A stretch of DNA of 35,277 nt from assembly GCF_039962115.1 (NCBI RefSeq), contig NZ_JAMPKJ010000060.1:1-35277 (forward strand), given 5' to 3'. Below the pieces are notes generated by a model, which was given only the letters and a program-made list of their open reading frames with translations, was not told the DNA's origin and searched no databases. Each line of letters opens with the position of its first letter. The first letter of the stretch is position 1. The translations under genes were made by a program, and so were the position numbers. This document shows, one piece after another, positions 9,101 through 16,120 of this stretch. The stretch is from Funiculus sociatus GB2-C1 (lineage in GTDB: Bacteria; Cyanobacteriota; Cyanobacteriia; Cyanobacteriales; FACHB-T130).

Positions 9101-9268
9101 GGCTGGGCGGAGTTTGGAGATTAGCACTACATCGCTTCTGGTTTCTCGCCCTAATGTGCTGGTTCCGCTATTCCATTCTTTGAAGCAGTTGGCGGTGGTG
9201 TACTTGAGTTGTTTAAAAAGGGCGATGGTTTCGAGTTCTAGGGCTTCTTCTGAGTCGGGGTGGGGCAT
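6110..9268 (-). CDS. hsdR: Type I restriction enzyme R subunit (HsdR)
   Basis: 1052 residues, normal length for HsdR. An N-terminal nuclease domain shows the PD-ExK signature: P146-D147, then E161-L-K163. The SF2 translocase follows: Walker A H-T-Q-G-S-G-K-S at about 296-303, DEAH at 401-404, T-G-T-P at 428-431 and Q-T-I-A-R-A-N-R-V. A C-terminal helical region (about 850-1030) would contact the methyltransferase core. HsdR gives ATP-dependent translocation and cleavage of unmodified DNA in a complex with HsdM and HsdS. It is the last gene of the minus-strand hsd locus and has no visible frameshift. The start ATG at 9268 is the only one before the nuclease domain that keeps full length. Confidence 0.95.
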   Translation of the reverse strand: MPHPDSEEALELETIALFKQLKYTTANCFKEWNSGTSTLGRETRSDVVLISKLRPALEKLNPHLPKQAITLAIEELVRDRSALTLASANREIYDCLKDRVKVTYRNNDGEEVTENVTVIDWKNPTENDFFLASQFWIAGELSPKRPDLLGFINGIPLIFIELKASGERVERAYQDNFCDYRKEIPQLFWYNGIVILSNGSISKIGSLTATWEYFSDWKKINSEGEEGIISLDTMIRGTCDKTKVLDIVENFTLFSEEQGGLIKLVAKNHQYLGVNSCLEAVENIRENKGKLGVFWHTQGSGKSFSMQFFSQKVHRRVQGNWTFLIITDREDLDDQIYKNFAKTGAVTESEKEVRANSGAHLKQLLTEDHRYVFTLIQKFGTKKGERYPKLSDRDDVIVIADEAHRSQYDTFAGNMRTALPNAGFIGFTGTPLLVGEEATRREFGDYISIYNFRQSVEDNATVPLFYENRIPQLELTNSEINEEIAAAIESADLEEAQENKLEREFSREYHLITRDERLDEIAKDIVTHFLGRGYQGKGMVVSIDRFTAVKMYDKVQHYWQQQLTQLQNQLTTVSESEREQLRARIQYIQETDMAVVMSSSQNEEERFNEKGLTIKPHRQRLAKEKPGLDVKFKDARNPLRIVFVCAMWMTGFDAPSCSTIYLDKPMRNHTLMQTIARANRVFEEKVNGLIVDYIGVFRDLQKALAIYGSASGGGVEEGDTPVQSKQALVDELRKAIAQTLQFCTERGINFDEIQTTTQAFARTKVWDDAVEAILVNDDSKQRYLALTQNVTKLYKAILPDPAAGEFNPTLYTLGQITKKIKNLASPVDISEVKAAVEEILDESIGTLNYVIPQSNQLIDLSQIDFDALKAQFESGYKNTEAEKLKGTISVRLTQMVRLNKSRMNYLDKFQQMIDEYNAGSRNVEAFFTELVEFAQELKVEDKRAISENLEEEELAIVDLLTKPDITLTQKDKLKVKRVAKELLETLKQEKLVLDWRRRQQSKAAVKVAIEEILDQLPESYPAEVYQRKCEEVYQHVYESYSGAGRSIYNTAA

Positions 9269-9408
9269 GGGAATTTTGATTTTAGATTGAAGAGAGTTAT
9301 GTATGCTGCCATTGATTCATTAATACTGTTGGCTAAAATTCCAAAGTTTTATTGACGTTGGCGATAAAATACTCTCCTAAATCTATTTCAATAATTTGCT
9401 TTTTTTAC

Positions 9409-10281
9409 TTAAGGTTTACGGACAAAGACTGCGTTAATTTCCCGAATAAATTTTCGGGCAACCTTCTCGTAACCGCCCACGGTTAGATGCAGTTCATTTG
9501 CCCAATCCTCATCCTCAATGATTGGTCTTAAGTCAATGTAATGAACGTTGTTGTGCCGATTTGCTATTTCAGCAAGCATCTCATTGAAGCTATCAATTAA
9601 AGTGCGAATAATTTCCTGTGCTTTGGTCACTTCATTGATTCGCTTTCTAGCAAACGCAGGTCGAAGCCAAGGCCCAACAAAATCAAAGCCTGCTACCCTA
9701 GCAACAGCCCGACCGTCTGGGATAGCATGGCCATAACCATGAAAAAAGATGTGAATATCAGGTGCAGCTTCTTTGGTCTTAGTAATCAGGTCTTCAAAAA
9801 TTTTTTGGAAGATTTGACCCAAAATATAGTCTAGGTGGCTTTTACGAAGAAGCTCTAGTCCTGAATCGGCGTGATTTAAGAAGGATTCAAGTTCTGCTCC
9901 AGCTACGTCATTGCCACCGCCAGAGAATAAGAAGAACTTGGGCTGGTGCTTACGAATCAACTCAAGCGTTTTCTCAAATTGGCTTTTTTCGGGTCGATAG
10001 TCCTTGTCATACTTTGTACCGTAAACCATGTTCTCCAGCGTGTCTCCTGCTCTGGCAACTCTCAAGAGATTAAATTCTTTTGAGAGATTAAGTTGGTTAA
10101 TTAAGTCTCCTTTCGTTGCATCTTCTAACCAGGAAGGAGCATAATCAAACCAAGAATCTCCCTCGGCAATACCAGTTAGAGCATTGGGAAACTTCATCTT
10201 ACGCAATTCAAAGAAAAACTCATCTGAAGACTCTCTAATTTCTTTCTTTGTGTTTTCGGGTAATTCTCGAACTAGCGGCAT
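9409..10281 (-). CDS. SGNH/GDSL-type hydrolase embedded in the R-M locus
   Basis: 290 residues. Block I is G41-D-S43-W with the candidate nucleophile Ser43; block II Gly is in A-R-A-G-D at about 76-80; block III is G-G-G-N124-D; block V is in the segment E-D-W-A-N-E-L-H265, giving His265. The Asp usually three residues before the His is Asn262, while Asp259 is nearby. There is no signal peptide, so it is probably cytoplasmic. Family members are esterases, lipases or acyl hydrolases; the substrate is unknown. It lies between hsdS and hsdR in the same orientation (140 bp to hsdR, 257 bp from hsdS), which suggests either a passenger or a defence accessory. Confidence 0.75.
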   Translation of the reverse strand: MPLVRELPENTKKEIRESSDEFFFELRKMKFPNALTGIAEGDSWFDYAPSWLEDATKGDLINQLNLSKEFNLLRVARAGDTLENMVYGTKYDKDYRPEKSQFEKTLELIRKHQPKFFLFSGGGNDVAGAELESFLNHADSGLELLRKSHLDYILGQIFQKIFEDLITKTKEAAPDIHIFFHGYGHAIPDGRAVARVAGFDFVGPWLRPAFARKRINEVTKAQEIIRTLIDSFNEMLAEIANRHNNVHYIDLRPIIEDEDWANELHLTVGGYEKVARKFIREINAVFVRKP

Positions 10282-10538
10282 ATTTATACCTCAAAAAGTA
10301 AATCTTGTACTCAATGGAAAGATTAGCCAACGTTAGTCAAAAGGAGGTTGGCTCTAGACAGGATATTCCCTAGTATCTTCCAAAATATTGGCATTGCCAA
10401 CTATGAAAATGTCAGAAGAAAGCTAGTCTGTACGCCTATCAAGTAGCTCCTTAGCAGATGATGAGTCAATTATTTAGACAAATCATAATTGTAGAGAAAT
10501 ATTTTTTAATTTTTAGTAATAAAACTTTTCCCTTGGCT

Positions 10539-11813
10539 TTATGCGGCTATTTCTCCGGTGTTGATGCCGATGTTTTCTACGTCGATTTCGCCTGAGATGA
10601 GTTTTGGGAGAAGTAAGTCGCGGGTTTGGCGAAGGTTTGCATTCTTTCGTAAGAAGTTGTCTTTCTCGTTAAAAATGTCTGCAACAATGTTGTGGAATTT
10701 ATTCATAAGTTCAATTGGAGGAATTAATACATCAGCATTTTTAAAATCTCCTGTATTTACGGCTGGATACGCTGAACCAGTTGCATTGTTGGTCAAGTAG
10801 CCGACAAAATCATCTGTTGTCAATGCCTGATATAGATATGTGTAAGGCACTTTTCTACCAGTAATAACAGCAAAACCAGTAGAAACAATTAAATTTTTAA
10901 TGGGGTTAAGAATGAGGCTATATGATTTACGGTTAGGTCGGACAGTAGCCCAAATAATATCACCATGTTTTACAATTCGACGCGCACGACTAGAAGCTTT
11001 TGAAAAACTAATAGGTTCAATCTTATCAATTTTTCCTGTAGAAACCGAAGAAATATCTATGTAGTTGATTTCTTCAGGTGCCTCCCCACTTTTTAGGCTA
11101 GCTTTGTTAATATCTGCAACTTCTCCTAGTTTTTTAACCTCCCAACCTTCAGGAACTAGCCCCAATTCTGAATCAACCATCTTCACCTGTTCATGTCCAG
11201 GGAAACGGAAGTTGACGAACCACTCGCGGTAGAGCGATCGCACCATCTCTTCCAGTATCTCAATCCGTCTCGTATTGTTCTCAATTAGGTCATCATAGGC
11301 TGAGAGAATTGCAGCAATTTTGCGCTGGATGGGAAGAGGTGGAAGGAGAAATTTAAATCCCTTAATCTGGTCAGCACTTATATGAGGAACATTAATCCCT
11401 GTAACTATAGGTTTTATGTAGTCGGTAAAAGCTGAACTACCGACTAGATATCGAAGATATTCAGTTAGCAAACCATTTGCTCCTCGCAGCCTTGCCACTC
11501 GCTGGACAAGTAAGCTTTTTGGATCATTTGGGCCAATCCAGGCGTACTTCAGACCAGCTTCAATCCACGGACGATCCATTGCAACAACTACATCCCCAGG
11601 CTGAAGCTGAAACTTCTTATATTGGCTGAACTCAGAAGCAGACCACCTTTTTGCAGTATTCCAGTCAATATATCCCTGATGAACATTAGCCCCCTTTACC
11701 AGAGGTATATCATTTGGTTTATCGGTGAATTGCTGGCTTTTAAATGGAAATCCAGTCAATAAATCAACATGATTTCCAAGTCTCACCTCCTGCCAAGGTA
11801 ATAAAGAATTCAT
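10539..11813 (-). CDS. hsdS: Type I restriction system specificity subunit (HsdS)
   Basis: 424 residues with two target-recognition domains. The first runs about 1-165 (W-Q-E-V-R-L-G at the start, L-P-P-L-P-I-Q-R-K-I-A at its end). A conserved central helix follows at about 165-205 (A-I-L-S-A-Y-D-D-L-I-E-N-N). The second recognition domain begins near 225 (G-W-E-V-K-K-L-G-E-V) and ends with P-P-I-E-L-M and a second helix. HsdS chooses the split recognition sequence for the whole complex. The start ATG at 11813 overlaps the stop of a 22-codon remnant of the hsdM tail (ATGA), so translation is probably coupled to it. No truncation is seen. Confidence 0.93.
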   Translation of the reverse strand: MNSLLPWQEVRLGNHVDLLTGFPFKSQQFTDKPNDIPLVKGANVHQGYIDWNTAKRWSASEFSQYKKFQLQPGDVVVAMDRPWIEAGLKYAWIGPNDPKSLLVQRVARLRGANGLLTEYLRYLVGSSAFTDYIKPIVTGINVPHISADQIKGFKFLLPPLPIQRKIAAILSAYDDLIENNTRRIEILEEMVRSLYREWFVNFRFPGHEQVKMVDSELGLVPEGWEVKKLGEVADINKASLKSGEAPEEINYIDISSVSTGKIDKIEPISFSKASSRARRIVKHGDIIWATVRPNRKSYSLILNPIKNLIVSTGFAVITGRKVPYTYLYQALTTDDFVGYLTNNATGSAYPAVNTGDFKNADVLIPPIELMNKFHNIVADIFNEKDNFLRKNANLRQTRDLLLPKLISGEIDVENIGINTGEIAA

Positions 11814-11878
11814 CGATTAGTTCCCTCCAACAACATCACCACATTCTCTGCTATCCTCTTCAACAACTCTCTCGCCAT
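11810..11878 (-). pseudogene. short hsdM 3'-tail duplicate fused to hsdS start (ATGA overlap)
   Basis: A 22-codon frame starting at ATG 11878 reads M-A-R-E-L-L-K-R-I-A-E-N-V-V-M-L-L-E-G-T and ends in a TGA that overlaps the hsdS ATG. It closely matches the real HsdM C-terminus ([20 protein letters not shown]). It starts 7 bp after the hepT stop. I read it as the leftover of an ancestral hsdM-hsdS junction, possibly kept because it couples translation into hsdS. Confidence 0.7.
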
Positions 11879-11884
11879 ACCTAA

Positions 11885-12229
11885 TTAACTTTCCTCCTGC
11901 ATTACCCTTTCCAATTGCTCAACCAGTGGCACTAAATCATTTGTCACTGTATTCCAAACAATATCTAAATCGATTGAAAAATAAGCATGAGTTAACCGAT
12001 TTCGCATCCCCACCATAACTGCCCAAGGAATCCTAGGATGTCTCGCCCTACATTTGGCTGAAATTCTCCCCGCCGCTTCACCAATAATCTCTAAATCTTT
12101 AACGACAGCCAACACCAACATCCTATTGTTAGCTAAATCCTCTCTAGTCTTTCCTAACATAAAACCGAGAGCCTCTCTTGCTGCATCCTGCATATGGTGT
12201 AAGCGAGTTAAATCATCAATTGCTGTCAT
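11885..12229 (-). CDS. hepT: HepT-like HEPN-domain toxin (DUF86)
   Basis: 114 residues, all-helical. The HEPN signature R-x4-H is present as M-R-N-R-L-T-H-A-Y-F at about 75-84, matching the RxxxxH-x-Y ribonuclease motif of HepT toxins, with the usual upstream I-G-E-A-A region. Its start overlaps the mntA stop by 14 bp on the same strand, the typical antitoxin-toxin coupling. In characterised pairs MntA AMPylates HepT near its Y to silence it. It is located inside a Type I R-M operon between the hsdM and hsdS genes, where it may stabilise the island or act as a back-up abortive defence. Confidence 0.88.
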   Translation of the reverse strand: MTAIDDLTRLHHMQDAAREALGFMLGKTREDLANNRMLVLAVVKDLEIIGEAAGRISAKCRARHPRIPWAVMVGMRNRLTHAYFSIDLDIVWNTVTNDLVPLVEQLERVMQEES

Positions 12230-12533
12230 ACTGCACCACAGCTTCTGTCATCACTCTGTCTCGAAAATAAATACTTAATTCATTGGGAGTTCTTAAATCT
12301 ATCTTTCTTCCCTCTAGCAGTTTTGAAAGTTCCATTTCCATACTGACTATCTTAAAGACCCCCGGAGTTTTCCCCGGCTCAAACTCCACTAAAAAATCAA
12401 TATCGCTCTCCGGTGTAAAATCATCCCTTAACACCGAACCAAATAAAGACAGCTTGCGGATATGGTGATGCTGGCAAAATTGTTCTATTTCTTCCTTAGG
12501 AATCTCAATCGGTAACGTTCTAGTTTCACTCAT
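12216..12533 (-). CDS. mntA: MntA-like minimal nucleotidyltransferase antitoxin
   Basis: 105 residues. The nucleotidyltransferase motif is complete: G-S-V-L-R-D-D-F at about 32-39, then S-D-I-D-F-L-V at about 43-49, matching GSx10DxD, and K-I-D-L at about 77-80 provides the third carboxylate. This is the usual size of MNT antitoxins. It precedes hepT with a 14-bp overlap. Its ATG overlaps the TGA of an hsdM-tail remnant in the ATGA arrangement, so it may be translated by re-initiation from a read-through upstream frame. Confidence 0.88.
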   Translation of the reverse strand: MSETRTLPIEIPKEEIEQFCQHHHIRKLSLFGSVLRDDFTPESDIDFLVEFEPGKTPGVFKIVSMEMELSKLLEGRKIDLRTPNELSIYFRDRVMTEAVVQYDSN

Positions 12534-12570
12534 TCCTTTCCCCCCTCCAGCAACATCACTATATTGATAT
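12530..12570 (-). pseudogene. hsdM 3'-tail remnant in front of mntA
   Basis: On the minus strand the frame reads D-I-N-I-V-M-L-L-E-G-G-K-E then TGA, with the TGA overlapping the mntA ATG. N-I-V-M-L-L-E-G aligns with N-V-M-M-L-L-E-G at the HsdM C-terminus, and the DNA around CCTCCAGCAACATCAC resembles the hsdM end (13119 onwards) and the hsdS-proximal copy. There is no in-frame start with a ribosome binding site, so it is a fragment. Confidence 0.6.
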
Positions 12571-12599
12571 CGGTTGAAGTGCTATGCCCTTAACCAAAA

Positions 12600-13076
12600 T
12601 TAATCTCTAGGGCATTTTCCTGAATTGACATATTTACAAAAGCTTTTAGCATAAAGATAATTTTTCGATTTCCACCAAGCTGCCACTCCTGGCTGTGCCA
12701 AATGATCTCGCATATTTTGACACCAGCCAGCCCATAATTCTTCTTCTAATAACTTATTATTATATTGGTAATGCAAATTCTCGTATAAATTGAAAAGGCT
12801 ATACATAAGCTCATTAAATCTAGCTTTTTCTGTTTCGTTTAAATTGTCGATATTTGCCTGTCCTGACCCATATAGGCCTGCTACTTCTGCATCCTGGCTA
12901 ATGCGAGATTCAATCTCAGCAAAAGCAGTGATAATTGATTGATAAGTTGCGCCTTTAGCTGCTCTTGTACCCTCCCTCACTTGGATAGCAACATAAATCA
13001 GTGACACAACTACTGCAATTGTCTGAACGATGTCGGTAACATCGCCTATAGAAAGTGAAATCTGAGCTAAAACCAT
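12600..13076 (-). CDS. small membrane-anchored protein of unknown function in the hsd operon
   Basis: 158 residues. An N-terminal hydrophobic segment at about 8-30 (I-V-Q-T-I-A-V-V-V-S-L-I-Y-V-A) is followed by I-Q-V-R-E-G-T-R-A-A-K-G-A-T-Y-Q and a helical, aromatic-rich soluble part (Y-E-N-L-H-Y-Q-Y, W-A-G-W, A-A-W-W-K). I recognise the layout from hypothetical proteins with one N-terminal helix before an R-A-x3-Y-Q segment, but no function is known to me. It lies between hsdM and mntA on the same strand, bounded by the real hsdM tail and a partial copy of it, so it looks inserted. A role as a membrane effector accessory to defence is a guess. Confidence 0.65.
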   Translation of the reverse strand: MVLAQISLSIGDVTDIVQTIAVVVSLIYVAIQVREGTRAAKGATYQSIITAFAEIESRISQDAEVAGLYGSGQANIDNLNETEKARFNELMYSLFNLYENLHYQYNNKLLEEELWAGWCQNMRDHLAQPGVAAWWKSKNYLYAKSFCKYVNSGKCPRD

Positions 13077-13110
13077 TTTTTATTTGCTATGTTTACTGTT
13101 ATTTTTTTAT

Positions 13111-14682
13111 TTAAAGGTTTCCTTCTAACAACATCATTACATTCTCAGCAATCCGTTCCTCCAACTCCCGTGCTTCAACATTAAGAATTTCCAACTCCTC
13201 ATTCAACTCCTCCAACCGTTCTGCAAAATCAAAATCCTCCGCTTCCTTTCGTTCTGCCACTCCCACATAACGCCCAGGATTGAGACTCCATCCCTGCGCC
13301 TCAATCTCATCCAACGTCGCTACTTTGCATAACCCCGCCACATCCTGATAAGCCCCCTCTGGGAACATCTGTGTCAGCATTTCAGAGTCAGCACCCGTCA
13401 CCTCTACCGCTTCCCCGCGATACAGCCGCACAATACTTGATATAAACTCAACCTGTTCTTCGCTAAAATCCCGATGGGAGCGGTCAACCTGATGATAAAT
13501 ATGCCGCGCATCAATAAATAACATCTTCTCCTTGCGGGGTGTCTTCACCTTCCCCCTGTCCAAAAACCACAACGTACAGGGCAGCGTCACCGTGTAGAAG
13601 AAATTAGACCCAATGGCAATCATCACATCCACTGCCCCGGTTTGAATCAACTGGCGGCGAATCTCCAACTCAGAACTCCGTGCATCCGCTGCTGAGTTTG
13701 CCATCACAAACCCCGCCCTTCCGTTCTGATTTAAAGCACTGTAAAATAGCTGAATCCAAAGGTAATTAGCATTGTCCGTTGAAGGAACGCCAAAGGGATA
13801 GTGAGGGTCGCCTTTAATCTTCTCCCTATCTACTCCATTGACATTAAACGGTGGATTTGCCATCACAAAGTCAAACTCACCGACGCTGTTGTGAATATCT
13901 TGGTAATAAGTGTTGCCCTCGCGGATGTTGCGTAAACCAGAAACTCCATGAACGGCTAAGTTCATCTGACAGAGTTTCACGGTTCCGTCTACCTTCTCCT
14001 GCCCGTAGACACTAATTACTTTATTCGGGTCTTGGTTTAACTTATTACGAATTCGCACCGCACTCTGCACGAACATCCCGCCAGCACCACAAGCTGGGTC
14101 TAAAATTCGCCCGTAATCCGGCTCTATTACCTCGACAATCAGCTTTACCAATGAAATTGGAGTAAAAAACTCACCGCCTTTCTGCCCTTCCTTCTGAGCA
14201 AAATTCCCTAAGAAATACTGATAAATCTCTCCAAACGCATCCTCAGTAATATCTTTTCTAGGAATGCGGTTCAGGATTTTCAACAACTCGCGCAGAATCG
14301 CTTTTTCCAAACGGTTGTAATCTCTGGGCAAAGCACCGCCGAGTTCCTCATTCTCGTCTGCAAGAGCTTTCATCGCTGCATTAATCGCCCCGCCAATATC
14401 CTCCGCTTCCGCCAGATTGAGCAAATAATCAAAACGGGCTTCATCGGGTAGGAACAACGCCCCTTTCGCCTGGTAATCCGTTTTACCTACTGTGCGCCGT
14501 CTGCTACTCCCACCTGCCGCTAATTGCTCCTTGACCAAGGCAAACTTATAATCAGCATAGAGAAGGAAAATCAGCCCCAGCACTGGCACCGAGTATTCAG
14601 AGGGTTTGAGCCTGGAGTTCGCCCTAAGTTCATCGGCTGCTTCCCAAAGGCGCTTTTCAATCTCGGTGTAATTAGCTGGCAT
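13111..14682 (-). CDS. hsdM: Type I restriction system methyltransferase subunit (HsdM)
   Basis: 523 residues, full length. The helical N-terminal domain (about 1-150) is followed by the N6-adenine methyltransferase domain: G-G-E-F-F-T-P at 169-175, SAM-binding motif D195-P-A-C-G-A-G-G202, and catalytic motif N276-P-P-F279. The C-terminus ends in [18 protein letters not shown], the segment repeated upstream of mntA and hsdS. With HsdS it methylates adenines in the recognition site and protects the host. It is the first large gene of the operon, 74 bp downstream of the XRE regulator gene. The start ATG at 14682 keeps the full helical domain. Confidence 0.95.
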   Translation of the reverse strand: MPANYTEIEKRLWEAADELRANSRLKPSEYSVPVLGLIFLLYADYKFALVKEQLAAGGSSRRRTVGKTDYQAKGALFLPDEARFDYLLNLAEAEDIGGAINAAMKALADENEELGGALPRDYNRLEKAILRELLKILNRIPRKDITEDAFGEIYQYFLGNFAQKEGQKGGEFFTPISLVKLIVEVIEPDYGRILDPACGAGGMFVQSAVRIRNKLNQDPNKVISVYGQEKVDGTVKLCQMNLAVHGVSGLRNIREGNTYYQDIHNSVGEFDFVMANPPFNVNGVDREKIKGDPHYPFGVPSTDNANYLWIQLFYSALNQNGRAGFVMANSAADARSSELEIRRQLIQTGAVDVMIAIGSNFFYTVTLPCTLWFLDRGKVKTPRKEKMLFIDARHIYHQVDRSHRDFSEEQVEFISSIVRLYRGEAVEVTGADSEMLTQMFPEGAYQDVAGLCKVATLDEIEAQGWSLNPGRYVGVAERKEAEDFDFAERLEELNEELEILNVEARELEERIAENVMMLLEGNL

Positions 14683-14756
14683 CGTTAAGTTACTTTATTG
14701 TTTCCCAAGGTTTCGCCGCTTTGTGGCTGGCTGAACTATTTTAATTTAGGAGGTGA

Positions 14757-14999
14757 TCAGTCACACTCATTGGAAAAATACTGTTCCAGTAAATCCAAAC
14801 CGCGATCACCCATCTGCCTCAATACCTCTTCAATCTGCTTAAGCACTATTGGTAGCGGTTGAGTATGCCCATTTTCCCAACGGTTCACTGATTGGAATGA
14901 GACACTTAGCTTTTGTGCAAACTGCAATTGAGTCAGCCCCAAACGATGTCTGGTTTCACGTACCAGCGCAGCGATTTCTAGTGGATTAAATACGGGCAT
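14757..14999 (-). CDS. XRE-family HTH regulator, probable controller of the hsd operon
   Basis: 80 residues from ATG 14999, chosen over an in-frame TTG at 15017 because GGGAGG sits about 10 nt upstream. The helix-turn-helix is clear at about 18-45: L-G-L-T-Q-L-Q-F-A-Q-K-L, S-V-S-F-Q-S-V-N-R-W-E-N-G. The arrangement is that of small autoregulated controllers. A 17-bp palindrome lies 43-59 bp upstream of the ATG and is the obvious operator. It could delay restriction until methylation is established, but control of hsdM itself is inference from position. Confidence 0.85.
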   Translation of the reverse strand: MPVFNPLEIAALVRETRHRLGLTQLQFAQKLSVSFQSVNRWENGHTQPLPIVLKQIEEVLRQMGDRGLDLLEQYFSNECD

Positions 15000-15041
15000 G
15001 ACAAGAATGCCTCCCAAGCTTTCTCAATCGAGCCTAACCAA

Positions 15042-15058
15042 TGAGATACCGTATCTCA
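15042..15058. promoter_or_regulatory. palindromic operator upstream of the XRE gene
   Basis: TGAGATACCGTATCTCA has perfect 8-bp arms around one central base. Its position just upstream of the XRE start fits a dimer-binding site for autoregulation. Confidence 0.75.
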
Positions 15059-15227
15059 AATGGTATTTTTACTGATTTTTTATTCAGTCTGCTTTTTATT
15101 AAGCTTTGAGATTACGCCTAATTCTGTAGGTTGCACTTCAATTGAAGCCAATCGGCTCAGGCTAATTACAGTCTTCCAAGCTACCCCCAAATCGTGGTAA
15201 ATCATTGGGCATTGATGGGTAGTTTCA

Positions 15228-15905
15228 ATGAAAATAGATCGGCACGGAAAAGCCAAAATTTTATCTGTAGAAGAAATCCAGTTGCTGTTCAATTCCGGTT
15301 TACAGACCCCACGAGATCACGCCCTATTCGGCATCTGCTTATTTTGTGCCTGCCGCATTCAGGAAGCTTGTACCCTGAGAATTGTGGATGTCTACGACGC
15401 ATCAGGAAGAGTGCGCCCCAAGCTAATTATCCGCAAAGGGAATACTAAAGGAAGGTTGGCGACTCGCACCATCCCAGTCATTAATGACCTACGAATCCTT
15501 CTCACCAACTACCAGCCAGCAACGGGTCAACCCTATTTGTTTCCCGGTCGCTTTGGGGAACCTTTCCAACCCGACTCAGCTGATAAGGCATTGAGAAAAG
15601 CCTGCAAGCGAGTCGGCTTAGAAGGTGTCTCATCTCATAGTTTCCGACGTTCCGCCCTGACCCAAATGAGCGATGCGCTTATCCCCTTAAGAATTGTTCA
15701 GGAAGTGTCGGGTCACAGGAATTTAGGTCAACTTCAGCAATATTTAGAAGTGCGCGACTCACAAGTATTAGGAGCCGTTAATACCCTCTCCATGCTTTCT
15801 CCCGTCTCCGAATCCGGGATATATAATTATTATTCCGGATTGGAGGAAGAATTGGATTCTTCAGCACATGAGGGATTTAGCTCCCCTGATGGCAAGTCAT
15901 TTTAG
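15228..15905 (+). CDS. compact tyrosine recombinase (catalytic domain only)
   Basis: 225 residues. The catalytic set is complete: Arg in A-C-R-I-Q-E-A at about 43, Lys candidate in R-K-G-N-T-K-G, HxxR in S-S-H-S-F-R-R at about 136-140, His in V-S-G-H-R at about 160, and the nucleophile Tyr in Q-Q-Y-L-E-V. There is no N-terminal SAM-like core-binding domain; the protein starts about 15 residues before the catalytic fold, so it belongs to the small integrases seen in cyanobacteria or uses a separate DNA-binding partner. It stands divergently from the hsd operon at the far edge of the island and may be its integrase. The last 50 residues, past the fold, contain an inverted repeat at DNA level. 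Confidence 0.85.
   Translation: MKIDRHGKAKILSVEEIQLLFNSGLQTPRDHALFGICLFCACRIQEACTLRIVDVYDASGRVRPKLIIRKGNTKGRLATRTIPVINDLRILLTNYQPATGQPYLFPGRFGEPFQPDSADKALRKACKRVGLEGVSSHSFRRSALTQMSDALIPLRIVQEVSGHRNLGQLQQYLEVRDSQVLGAVNTLSMLSPVSESGIYNYYSGLEEELDSSAHEGFSSPDGKSF
15809..15839. repeat. inverted repeat inside integrase 3' end
   Basis: AATCCGG and CCGGATT form 7-bp arms around an A/T-rich centre (ATATATAATTATTATT region) within the low-complexity C-terminal coding part of the recombinase. The A/T core between short arms resembles a recombinase core site, although this is only suggestive. Confidence 0.4.
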
Positions 15906-16061
15906 ATCGAGCCGCAAGACACATCGGTATTGTCATAGATGACGGCTCTCTGTAAGAGATGTTATGACGGCAATAACTCATTCAGCTCCACTCATAAGTA
16001 TGGGCAAGAAGATGACCACTCACACCAGCCCAATATCAAATTTGCCAATATCCAAAACGAA

Positions 16062-16096
16062 AACTGCTGTGCTTGCTACAGTTAGACACAGCAGTT
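16062..16096 (-). terminator. terminator of the PEP-CTERM gene
   Basis: AACTGCTGTG (16062-16071) and CACAGCAGTT (16087-16096) form a perfect 10-bp stem. Read on the minus strand the stem is followed by TTTCGTTTT. It lies 25 bp past the stop of the PEP-CTERM gene. Confidence 0.8.
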
Positions 16097-16120
16097 ATTC
16101 AATTGGGATAAATAGTTATC

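Noticed and set aside
15080-15292. 70-codon minus-strand ORF before the small integrase
   Set aside because: It overlaps the integrase start, has no recognisable motif and lacks a good ribosome binding site; probably leader sequence.
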